Translations under genes and position numbers: made by a program | The notes under the pieces: generated by a model | Databases searched by the model: none | The model's input: only the letters and a program-made list of their open reading frames with translations | Told to the model about the DNA's origin: nothing | Origin: DASXMT01 sp035569695 | Lineage (GTDB): Bacteria > Actinomycetota > Acidimicrobiia > Acidimicrobiales > RAAP-2 | Reading direction: 5' to 3' | DNA: 16,060 nucleotides | Assembly (NCBI GenBank): GCA_035569695.1 | Contig: DATMMO010000303.1 | Span: 1-16,060 of the forward strand | Shown here: positions 6,544-13,552 of the stretch, in pieces | How positions within the stretch are numbered: the first letter of the stretch is position 1 | Layout of the letters: each line of letters starts with the position of its first letter

Positions 6544-7161
6544 ATGACGCTGCCCTTCCATTCCCAACCCGAGCTGATGCCGGTCGATACCGACCTCGGC
6601 GCCGGTCCGCCACCGGAGCCCCCTGTCGCCACAGGGGAACCGGCCGGCCCCCAGGTGGAGATACGACACAGCACCCGACGTCGGAAGACGGCTGCCGCCC
6701 GATGGGAGGGAGATCGGGTCGTTGTCCTTGCGCCCTACTGGCTGCGGGGAGCCGAACTGGACGAGATGGTCGAACACCTGGTGGGCCGGATACTCAAACA
6801 GCGACCGCACCTCCACGCCTCGGACCAATTCCTGATGGACCGGGCCGTCGACCTCGCCGATCGGTACCTCGGCGGGGTTCGACCCGCCTCCATCCGGTGG
6901 TCGTCCCGCCAGCAGATGCGATGGGGGTCGTGCACCACCACGACCCGCGAGATTCGGATCGCCGAACGCCTCCGGCCGGTTCCGTCGTGGGTGCTCGATT
7001 CGGTCATCGTGCACGAGCTGGCCCACCTACTCGTCTACGAGCACTCCCCCGAGTTCCGCCAGCTCGAGGCCCGTTATCCCCGGCTCCACGACGCCAACGT
7101 CTTCCTGGCCGGCTACACCATGGGTCTCCGGATGGACCAAACCAGCGCCGAAGATCTATAA
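6544..7161 (+). CDS. YgjP-like zinc metallopeptidase (DUF45/M48-related), 205 aa
   Basis: Carries the family's hallmarks: RWGSC (126-130), then the zinc site HELAH (157-161) with catalytic Glu158 and the third ligand in EHSPEF (His167). This is the YgjP/DUF45 layout of gluzincin-like cytosolic metallopeptidases; physiological substrates are not established. The first 35 residues are Pro-rich and probably disordered. ATG 6544 is chosen because a TANNNT box lies 7 nt upstream. GTG 6535 is an in-frame alternative adding three residues, without a ribosome site. It stands apart from the cysteine dioxygenase operon that follows 42 nt later. Confidence 0.9.
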   Translation: MTLPFHSQPELMPVDTDLGAGPPPEPPVATGEPAGPQVEIRHSTRRRKTAAARWEGDRVVVLAPYWLRGAELDEMVEHLVGRILKQRPHLHASDQFLMDRAVDLADRYLGGVRPASIRWSSRQQMRWGSCTTTTREIRIAERLRPVPSWVLDSVIVHELAHLLVYEHSPEFRQLEARYPRLHDANVFLAGYTMGLRMDQTSAEDL

Positions 7162-7197
7162 AGCCGACTTGCTTGATCGGGTTTGTGGACATACAGT
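7157..7197 (+). promoter_or_regulatory. Tandem promoter candidates for the cysteine dioxygenase operon
   Basis: TTGCTT (7169-7174), a 17-bp spacer and TACAGT (7192-7197) form the best sigma-70-type promoter in the window. The predicted start falls at about 7204, exactly on an in-frame GTG. A second -10-like box, TATAAA (7157-7162), with a TGGACC -35-like hexamer 18 bp upstream, would start transcription near 7169 and include the Cys-rich short frame at 7185. Confidence 0.5.
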
Positions 7198-7259
7198 GGG
7201 TCTGTGGCATCCGTTCTCCTGGCCGACACTGCAAGTGCTGCCCCTCACTCTGGAACTGA
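7185..7259 (+). CDS. Possible Cys-rich leader peptide, 24 aa
   Basis: A short frame from GTG 7185 to TGA 7257-7259 encodes 24 residues with four cysteines, three of them clustered as HCKCC before PSLWN. It lies directly before a cysteine dioxygenase gene, in a different frame from it. Polycysteine leader ORFs that act as cysteine-responsive attenuators are known before sulfur genes in mycobacteria. Against it: no Shine-Dalgarno is present, and the stronger promoter would start downstream of this GTG. TTG 7173 is an alternative start. Treat as a hypothesis. Confidence 0.3.
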   Translation: MDIQWVCGIRSPGRHCKCCPSLWN

Positions 7260-7797
7260 CTTCAGTACCGCCTCAGCCCGGTCACCCCGGCGACCCCGGC
7301 GAGCCCGGCGAGAGGTCAACCTGGTGGCCATTGCCGAGGGATTTGCCGTCTCGGCGGCCGAGATCCCCGAGCTGCGCGACGTCCCGGAGCGCCGGTGGAT
7401 CCTGCTCGCCGCCACCGACCTGTTCGAGGCGTGGGCCATCGGATGGCCCCCGGGCGGGAAGATCGAGCTTCACGATCATGGCCACTCGAGTGGCGCCGTG
7501 GTCGTGGCCAGAGGCTCGTTGATCGAGACCAGGATCCGACCGACGGACCGCAGCGTGGCCACCGTCGAGTCCCACCACCTCGATACGGGCGAATCTCGCA
7601 CCTTTGGCTCCCATTATGTGCACGACATCGTGAACGCGGGTCCCCGCCACGCCGTCAGCGTGCACGTCTACGGACCTAAATTGACCTCGATGAGTTACTA
7701 CCGACTTTCCCCCACCGGTCGGCTCCAGACGGTTCGCACGAAACACGTGGATCCGGTCGGGCCTTTCGATGTCACCCGCGCTCACGACCCTTCGTGA
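7204..7797 (+). CDS. Cysteine dioxygenase family protein, up to 197 aa
   Basis: A cupin thiol dioxygenase; CDO oxidises L-cysteine to cysteine sulfinate with O2 and Fe(II), in the cytosol. Visible: the metal motif HDHGHSSGAV (two His ligands), the third ligand in HYVHDIVN, and SVHVY, equivalent to the Ser-x-His-x-Tyr catalytic triad of mammalian CDO. The mammalian cross-link Cys is replaced by Gly, as usual in bacteria. A 3-mercaptopropionate dioxygenase is the main alternative. Start: GTG 7204 lies 6 nt after a good -10 box (leaderless). GTG 7324 has GAGAGG 8 nt upstream and would drop 40 residues whose third-position GC is clearly lower and which include a 9-bp tandem repeat. The stop overlaps the rhodanese start as GTGA, so the two are coupled. 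Confidence 0.88.
   Translation: MASVLLADTASAAPHSGTDFSTASARSPRRPRRARREVNLVAIAEGFAVSAAEIPELRDVPERRWILLAATDLFEAWAIGWPPGGKIELHDHGHSSGAVVVARGSLIETRIRPTDRSVATVESHHLDTGESRTFGSHYVHDIVNAGPRHAVSVHVYGPKLTSMSYYRLSPTGRLQTVRTKHVDPVGPFDVTRAHDPS
7285..7311 (+). repeat. Three tandem 9-bp repeats
   Basis: CCCCGGCGA (7285-7293), CCCCGGCGA (7294-7302) and GCCCGGCGA (7303-7311) run head to tail, ending at the GAGAGG ribosome-site-like sequence before GTG 7324. In the dioxygenase frame they encode an Arg/Pro stretch. Copy number may vary between strains. Confidence 0.7.
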
Positions 7798-8195
7798 GCG
7801 CCACGGCCGACGAGCTGGTAGTCCAGGCTCGCCAGCGAATCTCCCGGATCGGACCAGCAGAGCTCGAGGCCCTGGCCGACGCCGGGGGCCTTATCGTTGA
7901 CATCCGGCCCGTAGCCCAACGGGCCGAGGAAGGCGAGCTGCCCGGCGCCCTGGTCATCGAGCGAAACGTGCTCGAATGGCGACTCGACCCTTCGGGAGAT
8001 CATCGGATCCCCCAGGTGAAGGGATACGAGCAGCCGGTGGTCATCGTCTGCTCGGAGGGCTACGCCTCGAGCCTGGCCGCCGATGCCGTCCGCGCGCTGG
8101 GGTACGCCCACGCTTCCGATCTGGATGGCGGCTATCAGGCCTGGTTGGCTTGGGTGGCGGCCGGAGAAGGTGACCCGGCGGGGAAGGCCCCCTGA
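7794..8195 (+). CDS. Rhodanese-like sulfurtransferase, 133 aa
   Basis: Single rhodanese domain. It has the CH2A-like segment GGLIVDIRPVAQRAEEGELPGALVIER (about 30-56) and the active-site loop VIVCSEGYASSLAADAVRALGY (about 82-103), where the Cys of CSEGYAS is the sulfur-carrying residue, then the closing DLDGGYQAWLA. Cytosolic; transfers sulfane sulfur from a donor to an acceptor. GTG 7794 overlaps the dioxygenase stop (GTGA), so it is the second gene of the pair, consistent with handling sulfane sulfur or sulfite produced by thiol oxidation. Its last 61 bp overlap the 3' end of the response-regulator gene on the other strand. Confidence 0.92.
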   Translation: MSATADELVVQARQRISRIGPAELEALADAGGLIVDIRPVAQRAEEGELPGALVIERNVLEWRLDPSGDHRIPQVKGYEQPVVIVCSEGYASSLAADAVRALGYAHASDLDGGYQAWLAWVAAGEGDPAGKAP

Positions 8196-8914
8196 GTCCC
8201 AGATCCACCTCGAGGGCCAGCCGACCGCGGGGTGACCAGCCCGGCCTCATATGCAGCGATCACCGCCTGGGCCCGACCCCGGAGCTGCAGCTTGTCGAAG
8301 ATCCGCGCCACGTGGGTCTTTACCGTGTTCTCGCTGACGAAGGCGGCGCCAGCGATCTCAGCATTCGACAGCCCGGTGGCCATCAACTCCAGGACCTCAC
8401 GTTCCCGTGGCGTGAGGAGGGCCAACCGGGGATCGGGATCCACCACCGGTGCCTCCCGAGTCCGACCGCAGAACTCGGCAATGAGACGGCCGGTGACCGC
8501 CGGTGCCAACAGACCGTCGCCGCCGTCGACGACTCTGACTCCATGGATCAGGTCTTCGGGACGAACGTCTTTCAACAGGAACCCCGATGCACCCGCCTGG
8601 AGTGCTTCGAACACGTACTCGTCGAGATCGTAGGTGGTGAGGATGATGACCCGAGGGCCCTGTCCCCGTGACGCCGAGCGGTCGGTGCCCCCTTCCGGGC
8701 TGGTCAGTGCCTGAGTGGCAGCGATGCCGTCCATTCCCGGCATCCGTATATCCATCAGAACGAGGTCGGGGGCGAGCCGGCCGGCGAGCTCGAGTGCGGC
8801 AGCGCCGTCCGCCGCTTCGCCCACTACCTCGATGTCGGCCTGCGTCTCGAGGATCATGCGGAAGCCGGTTCGCACCAACGCCTGATCGTCGACCACCAGG
8901 ACCCGAATCGTCAT
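8135..8914 (-). CDS. NarL/LuxR-family response regulator, 259 aa
   Basis: Receiver domain residues 1-125 with the acidic pocket D9-D10, phospho-acceptor D55 (VLMDIRMPGMDG), T93/T94 (ILTTYD) and K115 (LLKD). The LuxR-type helix-turn-helix is at about 166-228 (LTPREREVLELMATGLSNAE ... SENTVKTHVARIFDKL). A Ser/Gly-rich insertion (about 72-86) widens the receiver loop before beta-4, and a disordered tail of about 30 residues ends the protein. It is the cognate regulator of the sensor kinase, whose stop overlaps its start in ATGA. It probably controls the divergent ABC exporter and its own operon. Confidence 0.95.
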   Translation of the reverse strand: MTIRVLVVDDQALVRTGFRMILETQADIEVVGEAADGAAALELAGRLAPDLVLMDIRMPGMDGIAATQALTSPEGGTDRSASRGQGPRVIILTTYDLDEYVFEALQAGASGFLLKDVRPEDLIHGVRVVDGGDGLLAPAVTGRLIAEFCGRTREAPVVDPDPRLALLTPREREVLELMATGLSNAEIAGAAFVSENTVKTHVARIFDKLQLRGRAQAVIAAYEAGLVTPRSAGPRGGSGTQGAFPAGSPSPAATQANQA

Positions 8915-10128
8915 GATGGCTCACGGTCGCAGGGGATGTGGGCTCGAACCTCGTAGCCGCCACCGGGGAGAGGACCGGCCGACAGCTCTCCCCCGAACAT
9001 GGCCACGCGCTCTCGCATGCCGATGATGCCGTGGCCACCGCCCGCCGGGTCGGCGTTGGTGGCGCCCCCTGGTATCGCCGGTGGCGGAGCGCCCGAACCC
9101 GAGTCGGTAATGGCCAGATCCAGGCCGCTGTCACCGAACTGCATGGCCACCAGGGTCGGCGCCCCACCCCCGTGCTTCATCACGTTCGTGAGTGCCTCCT
9201 GTACGATCCGGTACACCGAGAGGTCGACCCCGGGCGACAGTGCCCCGGGCACAGCGCCCGAGACCGACACCTCAATGGGAACGCCGGCCACCCGGACCTG
9301 CTCGACCAGCGAGTCGAGCTGGCTCAGCCCGGGTTGCGGAGCCCAGTCGACCTGGTCCTCCTCCTTGCGAAGCACGCCGAGCAGCCGCCGCAGCTCGGAC
9401 AGGGCCTGGCGGGCGGTGACCTCGATGGAAGCCAGCATGTTGTCCGAGCCGTCGGGAACCTCCCCCGAGGTCGCCGGGCGGCTCTCGGCCACCATCCGGG
9501 CTGCTCCGGCTTGGACGGCGATGACGCTGACGTGGTGGGCCACCACGTCGTGGAGCTCGCGGGCGATCCGGGCCCGCTCACCGTCCGCGGCCCGGCGGGC
9601 CTCGGCCTCCTGGTCGGCCTCGATGCGTTCGGCCCGCTCCTCGAGCTGGGCCACATAGGCCCGCCGCACCCGGAGGTTGTCGCCGATGAGCCAGGTGGCC
9701 GTGATCACGGCTAACGGGGCAACCACCGTCTGCAACCGGAATGACTCAGGTCGGTTCTCGACGAACAGCGCGGTCATCAGGCCTACCCACGACAGGACAC
9801 CGGCGCCGATCGACCACGGACGCTCGCAGCGCGTCGCCACCGTGTACAGGGCAATGAGCGAGCCCAGTGGCGCAATGCCCGGGACTGGCCCGGTGGCCAG
9901 CGCCACGAACGTGGCCGTACCGACGATGGCGAACACCACCCGCGGCGACCGCCTCCGCCAGGCGATGGGCACGACTTGGGCGAGAACGAGGAGGAGATAG
10001 GCCCACACGGGTTGGGCGCCATGCGCGTTGATCAGGAGATTCACGGCCAGGAGCAGGGCGGCCATCGTGCCGTCGACCAGGGTCGGGTGCCGATGCACCC
10101 ATGCCCCCGGACCTCTGCGTACTCGCAC
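8911..10128 (-). CDS. Two-component sensor histidine kinase (HisKA_3 type), 405 aa
   Basis: N-terminal membrane domain with about four to six hydrophobic segments (roughly residues 20-150), a short coiled linker rich in Glu/Arg, then the dimerisation/phosphoacceptor helix ARIARELHDVVAHHVS (His193 in this numbering). The HATPase domain has the N-box VYRIVQEALTNVMKHGG and G-box GHGIIGMRERVAMFGG. This is the NarL-partner type found beside drug or peptide ABC exporters. GTG 10128 is chosen because TACCGT lies 6 nt upstream and the resulting N-terminus (RRGPGAWVHRHPTLVD) looks like relatives. GTG 10152 (8 residues longer) and GTG 10098 are alternatives. Confidence 0.93.
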   Translation of the reverse strand: MRVRRGPGAWVHRHPTLVDGTMAALLLAVNLLINAHGAQPVWAYLLLVLAQVVPIAWRRRSPRVVFAIVGTATFVALATGPVPGIAPLGSLIALYTVATRCERPWSIGAGVLSWVGLMTALFVENRPESFRLQTVVAPLAVITATWLIGDNLRVRRAYVAQLEERAERIEADQEAEARRAADGERARIARELHDVVAHHVSVIAVQAGAARMVAESRPATSGEVPDGSDNMLASIEVTARQALSELRRLLGVLRKEEDQVDWAPQPGLSQLDSLVEQVRVAGVPIEVSVSGAVPGALSPGVDLSVYRIVQEALTNVMKHGGGAPTLVAMQFGDSGLDLAITDSGSGAPPPAIPGGATNADPAGGGHGIIGMRERVAMFGGELSAGPLPGGGYEVRAHIPCDREPS

Positions 10129-10161
10129 ACTCAGACGGTAGCCAAGGACCACGGCCCCGGC

Positions 10162-10202
10162 GTCATCCCCGGGTGGGATCTGCCCTCACCCAAAGGGATG
10201 AC
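10162..10202. promoter_or_regulatory. 41-bp nested dyad upstream of the sensor kinase
   Basis: The outer arms GTCATCCC (10162-10169) and GGGATGAC (10195-10202) are perfect. Inside, GGGTGGG (10171-10177) pairs with CTCACCC (10185-10191) with one G-T, around a 7-nt loop. It sits just upstream of the kinase's putative -10 (ACGGTA on the plus strand, 10135-10140), where no -35 consensus exists, as expected for an activator site. Probable binding site of the response regulator (inference). Confidence 0.5.
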
Positions 10203-10318
10203 AGCGCTCGGCGCATCCATCGGGGCGAAGCGCCTGCCCAGCAGCGCCAGTGGGCAGAAACGCAAATCAGCCTCCGGGGTGACGACAGCGGTGCCGGCTC
10301 CCGTCACAGTGGGGTTCC

Positions 10319-11320
10319 ATGACCACCCAACCAACCACCGCCACCGCGGCGCCCGATCTCGACCTGGCCATCGAAGTCTCCGGCCTGACCAAGCGGTTCG
10401 GCGAGCGGACCGTCATCGACAACGTGGCCCTCCAGGTCCCCCGGGGGAGCACCTTCGGCTACCTGGGTCTCAACGGGGCGGGCAAGACCACGCTCATCCG
10501 GGTCCTCTTGGGCCTGACGCCGGCCACGTCGGGAACCATGTCGCTGCTCGGCCTGCCAGTGCCCAGCCGGCGAGCGGAGGCCCTGGCCAAGGTGGGGGCC
10601 ATCGTCGACGAGCCCCGGTTCCACGGCTACCTCACCGGCCGGGAGAACCTGTCGATCCTGGCCGCCGCCCGCGAGCCGGCCGCGCACGCTCGCATTCCCT
10701 CCTCGCTGCAACGGGTGGGCTTGGCCGATCGGGCCGACGACGCGGTGGCGCGCTACTCGATGGGTATGCGCCAACGACTCGGCGTGGCCGCCTGCCTCCT
10801 CGGCGATCCCGAGCTCATGATCCTCGACGAGCCGATGAACGGTCTGGACCCGGCAGGCATGCTGGAGTTCCGGAGGATGATCGGGACCTTCGTGGACGAG
10901 GGGCGCACGGTCGTGCTCTCGTCGCATCTGCTTGACGAAGTGGAGAAGACCTGCGATGCCGTCGCCATCGTGGACGGTGGCCGAGTTGTCTCGCAGGGTC
11001 CCATCGCCTCGGTGATCTCCGGGGCTCCCGTGCTTCGCATCGGCTGCGGCGATCCCGATACCGCCGTCGCCATTGCCTGGTCGCTTTCGGCCGTCAGCAC
11101 GGTGGACAGTTCCGCCGACGGCGTGGTCGTCCATATGAGACGTGAGATCGACGGGCGTTCCGTTGCCGGCGAGCTCAATCGCCGCCTGGTCGAGAGCGAC
11201 ATCGACGTCTACTCGCTGGAGCTCACCCGCCCCACCCTCGAGGACCGGTTCCTCGAGATCACCTCGACGCTCGGCGCTCGCCCGATAACCGACACACCGC
11301 ACCTAGGAGCAGATCGATGA
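10319..11320 (+). CDS. ABC exporter ATP-binding protein (BcrA/CcmA type), 333 aa
   Basis: Walker A in GLNGAGKTT (50-58), signature YSMGMRQRLG (146-155), Walker B LMILDEP (166-172), D-loop NGLD and H-loop His203 (SSHLLDEVE). The Q-loop position reads VDEPRFHGYLTGREN, with Glu rather than Gln, as in bacitracin/lantibiotic-type exporters. The C-terminal domain (about 230-333) ends with the usual LTRPTLEDRFLEIT. It energises export of an unidentified compound together with the permease; its stop overlaps the permease start in ATGA. The divergent kinase/regulator pair very probably controls it. Upstream ribosome site is weak (GTGGGG). Confidence 0.95.
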   Translation: MTTQPTTATAAPDLDLAIEVSGLTKRFGERTVIDNVALQVPRGSTFGYLGLNGAGKTTLIRVLLGLTPATSGTMSLLGLPVPSRRAEALAKVGAIVDEPRFHGYLTGRENLSILAAAREPAAHARIPSSLQRVGLADRADDAVARYSMGMRQRLGVAACLLGDPELMILDEPMNGLDPAGMLEFRRMIGTFVDEGRTVVLSSHLLDEVEKTCDAVAIVDGGRVVSQGPIASVISGAPVLRIGCGDPDTAVAIAWSLSAVSTVDSSADGVVVHMRREIDGRSVAGELNRRLVESDIDVYSLELTRPTLEDRFLEITSTLGARPITDTPHLGADR

Positions 11321-12174
11321 CCGCGACACTGACCACAGTCGACCCGACAACCGCTTCCGCCATCTCCCCATCGCCACGGCTCCTACTCCGGTTGTTTCCC
11401 GACCCCCGACTGATCAGGGCCGAGGTGCTGAAGCTTCGCCGCCGGCGCGGCTTGATGGCAGCAGCGGTGGGCTTGTCGTCGGGCGTCGTCATCGTTGTCT
11501 TCCTCATCCGAGTCATCATGCACGCTGTCAGTCCGGTGCAATATGGGCCGGCCGGTGGCCTGAACACCTTCGCCAGCATGTGCTTCGTGCTGGCCGAACT
11601 GGGCGTGATCATCGCCATCATGATCGGGGCCTCGGCCGGATCGTCCGACCTGAGCGCCGGCGTCTTCCGCAGCCTGGTGGTGACCGGCCGGTCCCGGTGG
11701 GCGTTGTTCGGCGCCCGAGTGCCGGCCGGCTTGGCCGTCCTGGTCCCCGTCGTAGCCGTGGCCTTCGCCCTCATGTCGGTGGCCTCGGTGGCGCTGGCCG
11801 GCTCGCAACCGGATCCGTCCGTTGGCCTGATGATCCGATCCGGCCTCTGGGTCGAACTCGAGGTGGTCGTTCTCTTCGCCGTGGGTCTCGGCCTGGCCTC
11901 TGTGATCGGGAGCCGGTCGACCACGGTGGGCATCTTGTTGGCCGTCCAGTTGGTGCTGACTCCGATCGCCCAGCGCATGTCGGGTTTCAACGACATTCGG
12001 CAGTTGTTACCGGGCATCGTCCTGCAACAGATCGAGCCGGCCGGTCTCGCCCGAGTGGGCGGGCTTCAGGGCTCATTCACGATGACGGTCACGTCGATCG
12101 CCGTGCTCCTCGCCCTGTGGGTGGCCGTACCCATGGCCGTGGGAGCGTGGCGAACGGCGAGACGAGACGCCTGA
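11317..12174 (+). CDS. ABC-2 type exporter permease, 285 aa
   Basis: After a soluble N-terminus (about 1-44) ending in the basic LKLRRRRG, six hydrophobic segments can be picked out, near residues 45-66, 83-105, 130-155, 175-195, 198-215 and 253-275. This is the ABC-2 layout of permeases paired with BcrA/CcmA-type ATPases. The segment AGVFRSLVVTGRSRWALFGARV between the second and third spans is typical of the family. Coupled by ATGA to the ATPase. The substrate (antimicrobial peptide, lipid or drug) cannot be told from sequence. Confidence 0.92.
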   Translation: MTATLTTVDPTTASAISPSPRLLLRLFPDPRLIRAEVLKLRRRRGLMAAAVGLSSGVVIVVFLIRVIMHAVSPVQYGPAGGLNTFASMCFVLAELGVIIAIMIGASAGSSDLSAGVFRSLVVTGRSRWALFGARVPAGLAVLVPVVAVAFALMSVASVALAGSQPDPSVGLMIRSGLWVELEVVVLFAVGLGLASVIGSRSTTVGILLAVQLVLTPIAQRMSGFNDIRQLLPGIVLQQIEPAGLARVGGLQGSFTMTVTSIAVLLALWVAVPMAVGAWRTARRDA

Positions 12175-12218
12175 GACCAGGGCAACCGGAGCCACGGCCT
12201 CCCGATCAGCTCGGTGAC

Positions 12219-12238
12219 CGGGCCGCGGTCGTGGCCCG
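12219..12238. terminator. Bidirectional terminator hairpin
   Basis: CGGGCCGC (12219-12226), loop GGTC, then GTGGCCCG (12231-12238): an 8-bp stem with one G-T pair and a tetraloop, exactly between the convergent permease and P450 genes. Confidence 0.6.
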
Positions 12239-13453
12239 TCAGCCCCTCCGGTCGAATCCCAAGCGGAACGAGCGGACGGCCCCCACGAAGATGTTGGCCT
12301 CGATGTCCGGCGCTTCCACTACCCGGAGGTTGGTCATGGTCCGGGTCAGCCGTTCCATCAGCATGCGCAGCTCCAGTCGGGCCAGGGGCGCCCCCAGGCA
12401 GAAATGGGAACCGAACCCGAAGGCGACGTGCGGATTGTGCCGGCGGGCGGTGTCGAAGGTGTACGGGTCGTCGTAGACCGCCTCGTCCCGGTTGGCCGAC
12501 GGGTAGAGCAGGATGACCCGGTCCCCGGGGTCGATGGCCACACCGCGCACCGTGGTCGGCTCCACCGCGGTACGGAAGAAGTTGTTGAGCGGCGTCACCC
12601 ATCGGATCATCTCCTCGACCGCTCCGGGGATGAGGGCGGGATCGGCGGCCATCGCCTCCCACTGTCCAGGGTGCTCGCAAAAGGTGGCCAGCGAACGGGC
12701 GATCACCGTTCGGGTCGTCTCCGCTCCCCCGGAGATGAGCAGTCCGGTCTCGTTGACCAGGGTGTGCTCGGTCATCGGGCATCCCCCTACTTCGGCGTGG
12801 GCCCATACCGATATGAGATCGTCGGCCGGCTCAGCCCTCCGCTCATCGGCCACCTCGGCCAGAAGTTCGGAGAACTCCACGATGGCGTTGAGAAACCCGT
12901 CCCCCGCCCGGGCGTCGTAGGAGATCTGGTCGTAGCGCATCAAGCATTCCGACCACGACGTGATGTCCCGCCACCGCTCCTCGGGGAACCCCAGGAGGTG
13001 GGCGGTCAGGCGGGCCGGCAACGGAGCGGCCAGCTCCGAGACCACCTCGAGCTCACCGCGGTCGGCCCAGTGGCCGATGAGGTCGTCCATGATCCCAGCC
13101 ATCAGGGGCTCGAGACCACGAACCGATTTGGGCGTGAACCGACGGGCGATCAGCTTGCGTTGTTCGGCGTGACGGGGATCGTCGAGCGAGATCATGTCGT
13201 CCTCGTCCGGCGACTCGAACGAGCGATAGCCCCGTCCACTCACGAATATCTGGTCGTTCCGTTCGACATCGACCACATCGGCATGTCGGGTGATCGCCCA
13301 CAACCCGTTCTTCTCATCGCGCGCTACGGGCCGCTCACGGCGAAGACGGCGGAGGGCCTCGTGCATGGCGTCGACGTCGACGTAGAAGTTCGGGTCGAGC
13401 AAGTCGGGTACAGCCGCGGTGTCGAGTCCGGTCCCGGCGAGGGGCGTGGCCAT
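12239..13453 (-). CDS. Cytochrome P450, 404 aa
   Basis: Class-I bacterial P450 needing ferredoxin partners not seen here. I-helix SGGAETTRT (241-249) with the acid-Thr pair, K-helix E281-x-x-R284 (EEMIRW), and the haem-binding FGFGSHFCLG with the axial Cys352. The overall pattern (LDPNFYVDVDAMHEALRRLR near the start, LDDPRHAEQRKL, PLNNFFRTA, LYPSANRDEAVY) is that of the actinobacterial steroid/fatty-acid group around CYP142/CYP125, so oxidation of a steroid side chain or lipid terminus is a reasonable guess, not proven. ATG 13453 is chosen because TAGGTT lies 7 nt upstream (leaderless). ATG 13477 would add 8 residues and has no ribosome site. Confidence 0.95.
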   Translation of the reverse strand: MATPLAGTGLDTAAVPDLLDPNFYVDVDAMHEALRRLRRERPVARDEKNGLWAITRHADVVDVERNDQIFVSGRGYRSFESPDEDDMISLDDPRHAEQRKLIARRFTPKSVRGLEPLMAGIMDDLIGHWADRGELEVVSELAAPLPARLTAHLLGFPEERWRDITSWSECLMRYDQISYDARAGDGFLNAIVEFSELLAEVADERRAEPADDLISVWAHAEVGGCPMTEHTLVNETGLLISGGAETTRTVIARSLATFCEHPGQWEAMAADPALIPGAVEEMIRWVTPLNNFFRTAVEPTTVRGVAIDPGDRVILLYPSANRDEAVYDDPYTFDTARRHNPHVAFGFGSHFCLGAPLARLELRMLMERLTRTMTNLRVVEAPDIEANIFVGAVRSFRLGFDRRG

Positions 13454-13466
13454 GGACCCGAACCTA
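13454..13466 (-). promoter_or_regulatory. -10 box of a probable leaderless promoter (P450)
   Basis: Minus-strand TAGGTT (plus AACCTA, 13461-13466) lies exactly 7 nt before ATG 13453. No Shine-Dalgarno is present in the right place. Confidence 0.4.
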
Positions 13467-13539
13467 CCGGCTGACATCGGGTCGCCATGGCCGAAGGGCG
13501 TCTCCGAGGGCCGATCCGGGTTGTCCTCGGGACCACTCG

Positions 13540-13552
13540 TAAGCTGTCAGCC
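13540..13552 (+). promoter_or_regulatory. -10 box of a probable leaderless promoter (DoxX-like)
   Basis: TAAGCT (13540-13545) lies exactly 7 nt before ATG 13553, with no Shine-Dalgarno between. No clear -35 at the canonical distance. Confidence 0.4.

Noticed and set aside
9976..10935. Plus-strand ORF of 319 aa overlapping the kinase start and ABC ATPase
   Set aside because: Out-of-frame shadow of the ABC ATPase; the Walker motifs are in the frame starting at 10319.
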